Assembly: GCA_002077065.1 (NCBI GenBank)
Contig: NAJO01000046.1
Span: 124,001 to 188,000, forward strand
DNA from: Cryoendolithus antarcticus
Lineage: Eukaryota; Ascomycota; Dothideomycetes; Cladosporiales; Cladosporiaceae
Direction: 5' to 3'
DNA length: 64,000 nucleotides
Of the stretch, positions 1 through 9,041 are shown piece by piece (positions within the stretch are counted from its first letter, which is position 1; each line of letters opens with the position of its first letter). The translations under genes and the position numbers were made by a program. The notes below the pieces were generated by a model. It was not told the origin of the DNA, did no database searches, and was given only the letters and a program-made list of their open reading frames with translations.

Positions 1-225
1 TATCCAATTCACTCGACCTCACCAACGACAGCCAACCTTCCCAGCGCCGAGCCCGCAACTATCACAGCGTCAAGACAAAGAACACCTTGGCTACTTTCGG
101 TCTGCGATCTACCCTCCCAGGCTCTCCGGACCTGCCCAAGTCACCGCCGGACAAGAGCTACATCACAGCGCATCGACTATCGTCCCCGCCTCCTCCCGAA
201 ACCCTCCCCACAAGCCCACGCGACC

Positions 226-519
226 ATGGCATCCTCCCACGACCTCGAGCGCCAAAACAACGACTCCCTCTCCGCCCTCTCCTCCAAAGTCTCCGCCCTC
301 CGCTCAGTCACGAATGACATCTATGCCAATGCCCGCGATCAGGGAGTCATCGACAGTACTTCGGAGACATTCTCAACTATGACTACGTCGATGAAGGGGA
401 GTGCGAGGCGGCTTGGGGTGATGGCACGGAATGGGGATAAGGTGGCTGTGATGAAGGTTGCAGGGATCATTGTGGTGAGCGTGGTGGTGCTGTGGTGGAT
501 TGTGGGGTGGATTTGGTAG
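226..519 (+). CDS. SFT1: Golgi Qc-SNARE, Sft1/Bet1-like
   Basis: A complete 97-aa protein, the same length as yeast Sft1. It begins with a polar heptad-rich SNARE helix (residues about 5-65, starting LERQNNDSLSALSSKV) and ends with a hydrophobic tail anchor (about residues 77-97, rich in V, I and W) with almost nothing after it. That layout is typical of tail-anchored Qc-SNAREs of the Bet1/Sft1 group, which drive fusion of transport vesicles at the Golgi. It has no signal peptide and no intron. The ATG lies in a good context (cgaccATGG). Bet1 itself is the main alternative; the length and very short N-terminus favour Sft1. Naming within the group is inference. Confidence 0.75.
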   Translation: MASSHDLERQNNDSLSALSSKVSALRSVTNDIYANARDQGVIDSTSETFSTMTTSMKGSARRLGVMARNGDKVAVMKVAGIIVVSVVVLWWIVGWIW

Positions 520-1663
520 AGAGGGGATGTGAGGACATGGGGCTCATGTGGAATTAGCAAGGCGTTTGGGCTGGAATTCGGATTGGGTATGCTTTGTTGC
601 AGGGTGTGAGCAGACTTGACGGGCTGGAAGGGATGAACGCGGTATTCGGCAGGTACAGTTGGGGAGGCGCGAGCCAAAAGCAGAGTCGGCAGGTGCCTAT
701 GGCTGACAGGCCACCCCCATGTGAATACACCTAGCACTCTCATTACGAGCTATACACTCGATCAATGCACATTCCACCTTCAAGACGCTGCATGGCTTAC
801 AAAGAGACCTCATTCGACCGGACGAATCAGCATCACCATAACGTCCTGGCAAGCTTCGAAGCCCATCATCCCACCCTCAGACTTCTCCCGTTACCCGAGT
901 TTCCAGTATCCAATCGACATCAGGGGTGCAATGACGGTGCAAGCCCTGCTCGACTGCCTCAATCGCCGGCCATGGTGGCATGTGCTGATATCGTATTGCT
1001 CCCACCTATTCTCACGCCTCGACGCCACCAGCGAGAGCTAACAGCGTACCAGCTACGGCATCGGAGCCATCGCAGGCTCCTACATATGCGAACTTCGAGC
1101 CCGGCGCAAGTCTCCTAATCAGCAAAGACAGCCGCTTAATCACACAACCTTGGTGCTGAGAGCTCTACCTTTCCCGTTCTTCTTCCCGCTCGACGGCGTG
1201 GCTCATGAGCAGTCACATCCTCGCAATTGGACCCGTAATGGTATTCACGCTGCTCTCGTCATACGTCGCGGCAATGTTCCGCTACTACGTCTACGGCCAG
1301 AATCCTACGCCACTGGAGAGCTACTTTGCAATGACTGCGAACGTCAAGAAAAGCCTCACGAAGGCGAAGGTGTCACGGAGACCATTCACTGCGAGCTCGG
1401 TGAGATGACCGAGGAGAAAATGGGGTTGGCGTAGTGCGATGCCGAAATTGCCGGCGAGGTGCTGCGTATTGCAAAGACACTGTTGGACGTCGAAGAGAAG
1501 CGGCCTCGGAGTTTATAGCTACGATAGTCAGAAGATGCTGGAATGAAGAGACTCGAAGATGCGAGGGACGCGGTCAAGGCACGGCAGCGTGGACGGCAGT
1601 GAGAGTAGGATTGTCTCGTTCGCTTTGGACGGGAAGGTACATGAGGCTAGATCTCTCTCTGCG
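520..1663. other. Intergenic stretch with weak ORF fragments
   Basis: There is no convincing gene here. Several frames stay open for 60-115 codons. The most protein-like is 1205-1408 on the + strand (67 codons, starting MSSHILAIGPVMVF), which opens with a hydrophobic segment but ends without a recognisable domain. It may be the remains of a decayed membrane-protein gene. No transposon ends or RNA genes were seen. Confidence 0.3.
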
Positions 1664-2005
1664 AATCTCAGAGGGTTCGTGTGGTATTATAGGTATAGCT
1701 GCGACAGCGGGAGAGGTCGCTAGTACAACGATGAGAGACTGAATCGAGTGCGACCGCTTCAAAGGCTGCGATCCAGTCATCACTCTCCGCAATCATTTGA
1801 GGTTGCATATGGTAATATGAGTATGGCTGTGACAGTGAGAGAACAATGGGGGTCGTCGATGAGAGACTAATCTGATTGCACCCGGTCCACAATTAGCAAC
1901 GGGTGGCTCTCTCGGTGACAATCTCGAGGTTCTTGTGGTATAATGCGTTTGACTGCAGCGATGAGAGAGCAAGGCAGGGTATCATTGAGAAGCCAACATT
2001 TTTTC
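1664..2005. repeat. Degenerate tandem repeat, about 127-bp period, ~2.7 copies
   Basis: Three similar units follow each other just beyond the 3' end of KRS1. Anchor motifs recur with constant spacing: gtggtattat at 1681, atggtaatat at 1809 and gtggtataat at 1935. Each is followed by a ctgyga/ctgcag-cagtgagag-like block. The phrase gatgagagact occurs near 1729 and again near 1858. Copies differ at many sites, so the duplication is old. The minus strand of the units reads as related peptides (for example IIPHEP and IIPQEP), but stop codons prevent one continuous frame. Confidence 0.7.
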
Positions 2006-2059
2006 ATTTCAGCGACAGCTACCAACATCCAGCTAGACACACCCCAGAATTCGTCACAT

Positions 2060-3971
2060 CTACTTGTGCCCAACACCCTGAGCCTCCATAGGCTCAATAT
2101 CGACGATCTCCGCGGCCCTTACCTTGTCCTTATTGTCAACAACGTCCTTCATGAAAGGGAACGTCAGAACCTCCTTGATCGAATAGTGATCCGCGAGGAA
2201 CATAACCATCCGATCGATCCCCATCCCCCAACCCCCCGTAGGCGGCAATCCATACTCCATAGCCTCCAAGAACGGCTCATCCAACGTCTGCGCCTCGTCA
2301 TCACCCTGACCCTTCTGCCTCGCCTGCTCCTCGAAGCGTAGACGTTGATCAAAAGGATCGTTCAACTCCGTATACGCGTTGACGATTTCCTTCTTGCAGA
2401 CAAAGGCTTCGAAGCGTTCGCACAAGCCCTTTTCAGAACGATGGTACTTCGCAAGTGGGCTCATCATTTGAGGATGGCCAGTGATAAAGGTCGGATTGAT
2501 GCACTTCTCTTCGATGAACTCACCGACGAGCTTATCGAGCATACGCGCGTTGGTGAGGGGAGGCGTGCACTCGACATTCGTCTTCTTGAGCATTCTCTTG
2601 AGGAAGTCATTGAATTCTTCTGTGTGCATAGTCTCGCCCGGAGGAAACTTCTCCCCGCAGGCCTCTTCGAGAGCGGGAATCATCTCGATGCGCTTCCATG
2701 GCTTCGCCCAGTTGACTTGGTAGACTTCGTCGTGCTGCGTGTGGAACTCGGTGTTCAGAGATCCGCAGACCTTTTGAACCATTCCTTCCACGAGCTCCTC
2801 AGTTCGATCCATGACGTCGTTAACATCTGCACCCGCCTCGTAGTACTCGCAGCTCGTGAATTCGGGATTGTGCGTTAAATCCGCACCCTCGTTGCGGAAG
2901 ATCCGGCCTATCTCGTAGACCTTGGGGAAGCCGCCCACGATCAACATCTTCAGAGGCAATTCAGTAGCGATACGCAGCGATAGCGTCATGTTGAGGTCGT
3001 TGTGGTGTGTTTCGAACGGTCTGGCTGTAGCGCCACCGGCGTTCTTATTCAGGATGGGCGTATTCATGTGGCGGAATCCGTTGCTGCGGAAATAGTTTCG
3101 AATGTACCAGTCGATCTCGTCTGCAACGATCAAAGTCTTCATAGACCTCTCATTGATCATGATGTCGAGATAGCGCTTGCGGTGGCGCTCTTCCGCATCC
3201 TTGAATCCGTAGTGCTCCGAAGGGATCTGGCGCAGGCAGGGGGCAAGAAGCTGCAAGTCCTGGCAAAAGATCGACAACTCTCCAGGGTTGTCAGCGGCCT
3301 TGGGGCTAGTTCTGCCGGGAAAGCCCTTGACTCCAATCCAGTCTCCGCGGCGGATGATCGAATGCTGGTCTGCGAAGGGGACGATGGACGTGCTCTTCTG
3401 GCTCTGGGCCATGACTTGGCACTTGAAGCCGTCGTAACCCACCTGATAGAAGCGCAGATTCTCTCCCGACTCTCGAATGTTGTACACTCTGGCCATGATC
3501 GCTACTGGCTTGTCCTCTGCAAGCTCGCCCTTCTTCAAATGCCCATAATCCTCCACAAGCCTGGTCAGATCATACGTGATCGAGAACTTGTGCGGGTATG
3601 GATTGGGGCTCTGCGTGTCCTTCATGCGCTTGACAGCTCGACTACGCATCTCGAAATATTGCTGTGCAGAATTGTCAGCCACTGCTGCACTCGTCAGAAG
3701 CATGATCACTCACGTGAGGCTCCAGCTTGCCCTCATCTTCCTCAGCACTCCGCTTCTTGGGATTGCTCGCTGCGGGCGGTGCACGGGCAGCTTCCTTCTC
3801 AGCCTTCTCTGCGGCCTTCTCACGCTGCTTCTGACGCTTCTTAAGCTCACTCTTGCTCACTTGCTCGCCCGTCACTTCATCGAGAAGCAGCTTGGGCTTG
3901 TCGGCGTCCTGCATAGTGACTTCCTTGACCTTGTCAGTCACAGCCTGAACTGCCTCTCCTGGGCCTGACAT
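2060..3971 (-). CDS. KRS1: Cytoplasmic lysyl-tRNA synthetase, class II
   Basis: Charges tRNA-Lys with lysine. CDS is complement(join(2060..3661,3714..3971)), 619 aa; yeast Krs1 is 591 aa. The 52-bp intron has donor GTGAGT and acceptor GCACAG, and joins LEPH to QYFEMR. Exon 1 encodes a Lys/Glu-rich helical N-terminal extension (KKRQKQREKAAEKAEKEA), as in eukaryotic cytosolic enzymes, where it binds tRNA. An OB-fold anticodon-binding domain follows. The class II catalytic core shows motif 2 (GRIFRNEGADLTHNPEF) and motif 3 (GGWGMGIDRMVMFL). No mitochondrial presequence is seen. Long ORFs on the opposite strand are shadows of this gene. Confidence 0.96.
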
Positions 3972-5343
3972 TGTGCGTTTCGCTCTCTGGGTTGATGTAT
4001 AATCGCGTAGGAGTCTTGGAGAAGATGTGAGACTGAAGTCATATAAATTCGGAGCCAAAAAGTTCTTGGTGGGGTGACTCAATGGGTATGACTTCAATGC
4101 TGTGAGTCTAGGCAGGAGCGATGCACGGAGTAATACTGCTCGTGCACCTAACACGAGCATGCTCGATGGTAACGCAATAGAGACGAAGTAACCATTGGCA
4201 GAGGCGATGACGATTGGAACGATGAAGCTACATTCAAAGATGGCTAGGCGACGTTCGGGAGTGTCAACATGAGCTTGTCGCGTGAGCAACACGCTCAATT
4301 GTAAGTTTCTACCCCCCAAGATCTCGGAACTCTCCTACGCTATTATGGGGTACCCTGCGAACGGGAATCCAGCGCGAATGCATCGTGGAGAAGCAATTAT
4401 ATCTACGAGAGTGTCCGTAACGATCCTTGGCTCTCCTTTCGCGACGTGCTTCGGTCAGTAGTAGCAAAGGACGACCAGCAAGGCCAACATGAGCACAAGT
4501 CCTGCCACCGGTCTAGGTGTCACCAGGCGCTCCGCTTCTCCACGATCTTATGGTTATCACTATCTGTCCTGCGACTCCATCAACCTAGCCTCAGCCATGC
4601 TGAGACTGACTTTGAGACACGATGTTCTCGGCTGAGTTTTCCCGCGAGCTTCTATCTTCCATGGCTCCGTCAGCGCTGTCTCCGCTGGTATAGCGCGCGC
4701 GAGAACAGCTCAAGCTGTGTAGGACAGCTTGGAGAGAGATCAGTCCTGCGCCAAATCTCCTCGACACATCCAAGGAGTCAGTGCGTCTTGGAAGCACCCT
4801 AGTCCGGTATGGCTCGTACGACAGAGGCAGAGGATTTATCAACTCTGCTACCGAGAATCAAGACCCGTGCCGCACAACCCTACGTCCACGGGAAGCAAGA
4901 GGCCCCTAAGGCGCAGTCGCCTCCACTCATACTCGTACAGCTCAGCCGATGGCAGCGAGATTCAGTCGCAGCAGCCGTGGAGGGATGAGTCCCTACCGAT
5001 TGGTCTCCGTGGGCCCAAGAACGAGCTTCTCTCCGCAGCACCGAGGACCCGACTCGGATCCACTCAGTCCGGTCGATAGTTGCGTAGGTCTACTGCACCA
5101 TCCACAGAGAGTCCGCCGCATTGACTAGACCGATGATCTCTGCGATAAGATGTTCTTTCCATGACATTGAGCGGCTACACATAATGATTCGGCTTGACCG
5201 TTAGAGGCCTGCATTTCCAGCTGTAGGCAAGGTGTTACACTTCTTCGTTGCACATTCACAGGGGTCGATCGTACATGGCTCGGCGGAGCAGGGCTCAAGG
5301 ATGTTGGGGGAGTTGGTGGGAGGGTCATGGTGCGATTCGACTG
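3972..5343. other. Intergenic region between KRS1 and GPI16
   Basis: No supported gene. A + strand frame at 4729-5079 has an Arg/Ser-rich, protein-like second half, but no domain, no conserved start and no splice logic. A 56-codon frame from 4808 overlaps it in another phase. The stretch next to 3972 should hold the KRS1 promoter. Confidence 0.4.
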
Positions 5344-7239
5344 CTACGGACTTCCTCTAGCTCTCCGGTCTCGTAGATCAGCATCCCCGTTGGCTATGCC
5401 ATTCGCTTTTCCTTTCGTTTCCTCCCGCATATATCGCGAGATCTCAGCCGTCTTCCCATCCTTCACCTCCGAGCTTTCTTCGTCCTTGGCAACATCGCCG
5501 TTCTTCCCCAGCAATCCCTTCACCAGATCCCTCATCCTCCTCACGACCCCAGCCAGCGGACTAGGCGGCACCTCCTCAGCCAGCACAAAGCTGCGCGTGA
5601 GCAAATTGAACAAGCTGCCGAAGCCCAGCGCAATAACAGTGCTGGTCAGGATGATCACATTGTATGGCATGCTGAAATCCGGCGTCGGCAAGCTCAGCAG
5701 CAAGCTCGTAGTCCTCACATAGCTCCCGGCGAATTGCGGAGATTCATTGTTGGCCAAGATGCGTATCACAGCAGGCGCCACATCAAACCCCCGATTCGCA
5801 TCGGGAGGGTACTCCGTATACCTCAACACAGCTTTCTCGAAATCGTACGTCAGCGTTGCCGTACTCTCAGCGGGGATGGTGAGCACAAGCTCCAAATGCG
5901 TTCCTCGCTTGCGGTCCAGGGCCGGCGTGTAGTACATTTTCTCCTGCTTCCCGTTCGCGAGACGGAGGGTGTGCATGTAGGGGCGCTGGTACCAGGGGAG
6001 CGTTTCCATGTATACTAGGGTTAGAGGGTGGGCGTGTGGATTGCGGAGGGTGGTGTGCATGCTGCCGCGTTCTTGACCGTGACCCGCGATCTGGCGGGTG
6101 GCGTAAAGCGGTGGCGAGGGGGGGGAGTTCTGGCCAAGGGGAGTGGAGTGAGCGGGAAGAGAGAGGTCGAAGGAGGAGGAAGCAGAAAGCCTGTAGTGAC
6201 GACGAGTGGTGGAAGGAAAGGTAAGCTCGGAGGCTCCGGTGGCATTTACAGGCCTGTCGCTGGGGACCTCCAGCGTCACATCGAAAGCTTGGTCGTCTCG
6301 CTCCAGATCGCACGCTCCTTTTGCTGCGTGCCCGAAGACCTTCGACAGCGTCCACGCCGGCTCGCCGGTCAAAGCCTTGGGAAAGCAAGTGTCATGTCCA
6401 TTCCAAGGTTTGCTTTCATCGCACTCCACGTCCTCTATTCTTGCCGGCCGTGGGATAGGATCATGTCTTTCTCTCATGCTCCTCGGGATTGACAGTGCCA
6501 TGGAAACGCTCTGCTGAATCTCCAGCACACACTCCTCCCCAGCCTTGCCCTCGCATACAGGCCGCACATCTATCGCCATACTCTGCCACGTAGCATCAAA
6601 AAGCTTGTGCCCATCTAGCAGCGTGGAGATCCCAGCTTTCCCTTTACACGGGAGAAGCTTGAGGAAGGGCGTGAGATTCTCCGTGCAGACTACCTCATGC
6701 GGGAGCATGCCGTGAAGCAACTGCAGTCCTCCCTTTGCGTTGCCATGATGCCCCTCTGGCTCAAACGTCCGCACCGGCCGTACGGTCTTGGTCGAGTCAA
6801 TGAAGTTCAGACTCGCGCAGAAGAGGCCACTCAAGCTGTTCACGAGCTCACTCCACCGCTCCTTCGCCACAGTCGTACTTCCTTCCCCATCAACCCAAGC
6901 CCATAACTCCACTCCCGTACCTCCTTCCCTCGTCCCGTCCAAAGGTCGTGCGCCCCAAGCTTCATCGTCCCATCGTCCAGTCGTGAAGCGGAGGTGTAAT
7001 TCTTTCGTCCGTGTATGCTGCAGAATCTGCGCTAGAGAGCGTGGGAAGTAGCGGAAGTGCGAGGACTCGTAAGCGGAGAGGGGAGTGGTGGCTGTGAAGT
7101 TGAAGTGGGCGTGGAGGTGAGACTGGGGTAGCGGGAGGAGATGGAGGTGCTCGGTGTAAGAGTGTGGGGAGGCGGAGGCGAGGGTGAAGGTGAGGAAGGC
7201 GAGAGAGGCGGGGAGGGAGAGGAGTGCTGAGAGGTGCAT
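5344..7239 (-). CDS. GPI16: GPI transamidase complex subunit Gpi16/PIG-T
   Basis: A component of the ER complex that attaches preformed GPI anchors to proteins. The 631-aa single-exon protein is close to yeast Gpi16 (610 aa). I chose the ATG at 7239 because it opens a clean signal peptide (MHLSALLSLPASLAFLTF); an upstream in-frame ATG at 7353 would add 38 residues that bury the signal. The large lumenal domain contains family-like blocks (ETLPWYQRPYMHTL, YPPDANRGFDVAPA). One membrane helix lies near residues 535-560, followed by a short charged cytosolic tail. The gene is divergent from LUC7, with 291 bp between the start codons. Confidence 0.95.
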   Translation of the reverse strand: MHLSALLSLPASLAFLTFTLASASPHSYTEHLHLLPLPQSHLHAHFNFTATTPLSAYESSHFRYFPRSLAQILQHTRTKELHLRFTTGRWDDEAWGARPLDGTREGGTGVELWAWVDGEGSTTVAKERWSELVNSLSGLFCASLNFIDSTKTVRPVRTFEPEGHHGNAKGGLQLLHGMLPHEVVCTENLTPFLKLLPCKGKAGISTLLDGHKLFDATWQSMAIDVRPVCEGKAGEECVLEIQQSVSMALSIPRSMRERHDPIPRPARIEDVECDESKPWNGHDTCFPKALTGEPAWTLSKVFGHAAKGACDLERDDQAFDVTLEVPSDRPVNATGASELTFPSTTRRHYRLSASSSFDLSLPAHSTPLGQNSPPSPPLYATRQIAGHGQERGSMHTTLRNPHAHPLTLVYMETLPWYQRPYMHTLRLANGKQEKMYYTPALDRKRGTHLELVLTIPAESTATLTYDFEKAVLRYTEYPPDANRGFDVAPAVIRILANNESPQFAGSYVRTTSLLLSLPTPDFSMPYNVIILTSTVIALGFGSLFNLLTRSFVLAEEVPPSPLAGVVRRMRDLVKGLLGKNGDVAKDEESSEVKDGKTAEISRYMREETKGKANGIANGDADLRDRRARGSP

Positions 7240-7530
7240 TGTCTGTGCATTTGAGAAAGGTATGAGGAGGGGAGTAAGGGTAGTGGTTGTTGGAGAGTTT
7301 GACATGTGAAGATGCCAAGGCATATGTTTTGTAGCTCTTGCTCTACTGAACAACCTTCACCGTCACCTTCGTCGCATTGCTCACGAAGCGACAGACAGAG
7401 GCCAGTCTAGAGCCCTGAATCGTCTCCTCCGCTCCGCCCTCTTCATCAAGCAGCGCCCCGCCCTTGAGGTTTTTCCGCTCCTCCACCACCTCCACCACGC
7501 CGGTGCCCTCCCCCAACTCCCACCCCAACT
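7240..7530. promoter_or_regulatory. Shared divergent promoter, GPI16 and LUC7
   Basis: The 291 bp between the start codons of two head-to-head housekeeping genes must hold both core promoters and both 5' leaders. I see no clear TATA box. A pyrimidine-rich tract (ctcctccaccacctccaccacg, shown only in part) leads into the LUC7 start. Function is inferred from gene orientation. Confidence 0.5.
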
Positions 7531-8427
7531 ATGGCCGCCGAACAGCGCAAACTACTCGAGCAGCTCATGGGCGACAACCTCATGTCCCTAGGCACAACCA
7601 AACCCTCCACCCTCAGCATCACAGACCCCAAAGTCTGCCGCTCCTACCTAGCCGGCTCCTGCCCCCACGACCTCTTCACAAACACAAAGCAAGACCTCGG
7701 CACGTGTCCGAAATCGCATCCCCCAAACTTGAAAGACGAGTACAACAGTGCGTCAGAGGAGAAGAAGCGGGAATGGGGCTTCGACTTCGACTATTGGAGG
7801 GACATTGGGAAGTACGTCGGCGAATGCGATAGAAGGATTGATCAGGCGCAGCGGAGGCTAGAGAAGACTGCGGATGAGATACGGCAGACGAATGAGCTGC
7901 TTAAAGCTATTAACAACGCTACCATGACGATCGAGGCAGGGCTGGTGGAGATCGAGATCTTGGCGCAAGAAGGCGCCGTGAATCAGGCTGTGCAGCAGTT
8001 TCACAATTTGCGGCAGGCGAAGATCCAGAAGGATGATCGGGAGCGGGAGTTAAAGGCGCTGAGCGATACGAGTGGACCTAGTGGGCACCAAAAACTACAA
8101 GTTTGCGACGTATGCGGTGCATATCTGAGTAGACTTGATAATGATCGACGGTTGGCGGATCACTTCTTTGGGAAGATGCATTTGGGGTATGCGCAAATGC
8201 GGAAGGAGAGTGAGCGACTTGGACGGGAATTGAAGGGCCGGCAGCCGCCTATGCGGAATGAGGCCGAGGAAGATGGGGGACGGGGAGGGTACGGCGATGG
8301 AGGGTATGGGAACGGAGGATATGGTGGTGGAGGAGGGTATGGAGGAGGTGGGTATGGGAGAGGTGGAGGCGGTGGATTCAACAGGAGGGGTGGAGGGAGG
8401 GGAGGCTTCGGAGGGCAGAGGTGGTGA
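7531..8427 (+). CDS. LUC7: U1 snRNP-associated splicing factor Luc7
   Basis: Acts in 5' splice-site selection as part of U1 snRNP. The single-exon product has 298 aa. Zinc finger 1 is CCCH-type (C near residue 37, with YLAGSCPHDLF and GTCPKSHPP). A coiled coil spans about residues 95-185. Zinc finger 2 is C2H2-type (VCDVCGAYLSRLDNDRRLADHFFGK in essence). The C-terminal ~50 residues are a Gly/Tyr/Arg-rich RGG-like tail built of GGYG units, where metazoan relatives have RS tails. The start is the first ATG, opening MAAEQRKLLEQLMG, the usual family beginning. Confidence 0.96.
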   Translation: MAAEQRKLLEQLMGDNLMSLGTTKPSTLSITDPKVCRSYLAGSCPHDLFTNTKQDLGTCPKSHPPNLKDEYNSASEEKKREWGFDFDYWRDIGKYVGECDRRIDQAQRRLEKTADEIRQTNELLKAINNATMTIEAGLVEIEILAQEGAVNQAVQQFHNLRQAKIQKDDRERELKALSDTSGPSGHQKLQVCDVCGAYLSRLDNDRRLADHFFGKMHLGYAQMRKESERLGRELKGRQPPMRNEAEEDGGRGGYGDGGYGNGGYGGGGGYGGGGYGRGGGGGFNRRGGGRGGFGGQRW

Positions 8428-9041
8428 GCAGTGAAAGGCTTTCTGAGGAATTACTCAAACCGCATCGGAACTGTCATGGTTGGAGCTACAGGCGCTTAGA
8501 GCGCCTCTCCAACGCTGTAGCTACTGACCAATACACAATCGGGAGCCCGGCGGTGGGGTGGAACCCGACAAGTGCGCTCATCGAGCATGTCCGGTCCACC
8601 AACCAGGCAATCGACTAAATCGAGCCCCAGTGACCATGATCTTCATGGCCACGGATGGACGCCACTCCACAAGTGATCGATGAGGATCGCTATTACCATG
8701 AGACGAACGCGAGATCAATCGATCGGCCGTTGACAGAGTGTAATCAGGCCACGGCCGCATCGTCAATTGGCCGTTCATCCGCGGGTGATCTGCTGCAGCG
8801 AAGTGTAGGATAGGCGAAGCAGTAACGAGAAACATCAGTGTACACTACACAAACCATGAACCGACGCAAAGCATGATGCGCGTTGGATTCGGCCTGCGTC
8901 TTAGCCAGGATACCCTAATCCTCTCGTTCATCCATCGGGCCAGTCAGATTCCCCCTCCCTTATCCTGCAATCCTCCCAACCACCTCCATAACCCCCTTCC
9001 AACCTCGCCCACCCTCTTCCCCCCACCAACCCTTCCCTACC
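8428..9041. other. Convergent 3' region between LUC7 and BYE1
   Basis: No gene seen. A perfect 6-bp inverted repeat with a 3-nt loop (ggcgct tag agcgcc) lies at about 8489-8503, shortly after the LUC7 stop. A pyrimidine-rich stretch covers about 8940-9050, beside the BYE1 stop codon. Confidence 0.5.

Noticed and set aside
2345..2878. 177-codon + strand frame
   Set aside because: Lies antisense to the catalytic domain of KRS1 and has no independent features; a codon-bias shadow.
4729..5079. 116-codon + frame with Arg/Ser-rich end
   Set aside because: Somewhat protein-like but without domain, splice signals or conserved start; left as intergenic.
8489..8503. Perfect hairpin after LUC7 as a terminator
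   Set aside because: Fungal polymerase II genes do not end by intrinsic hairpin terminators; probably chance.
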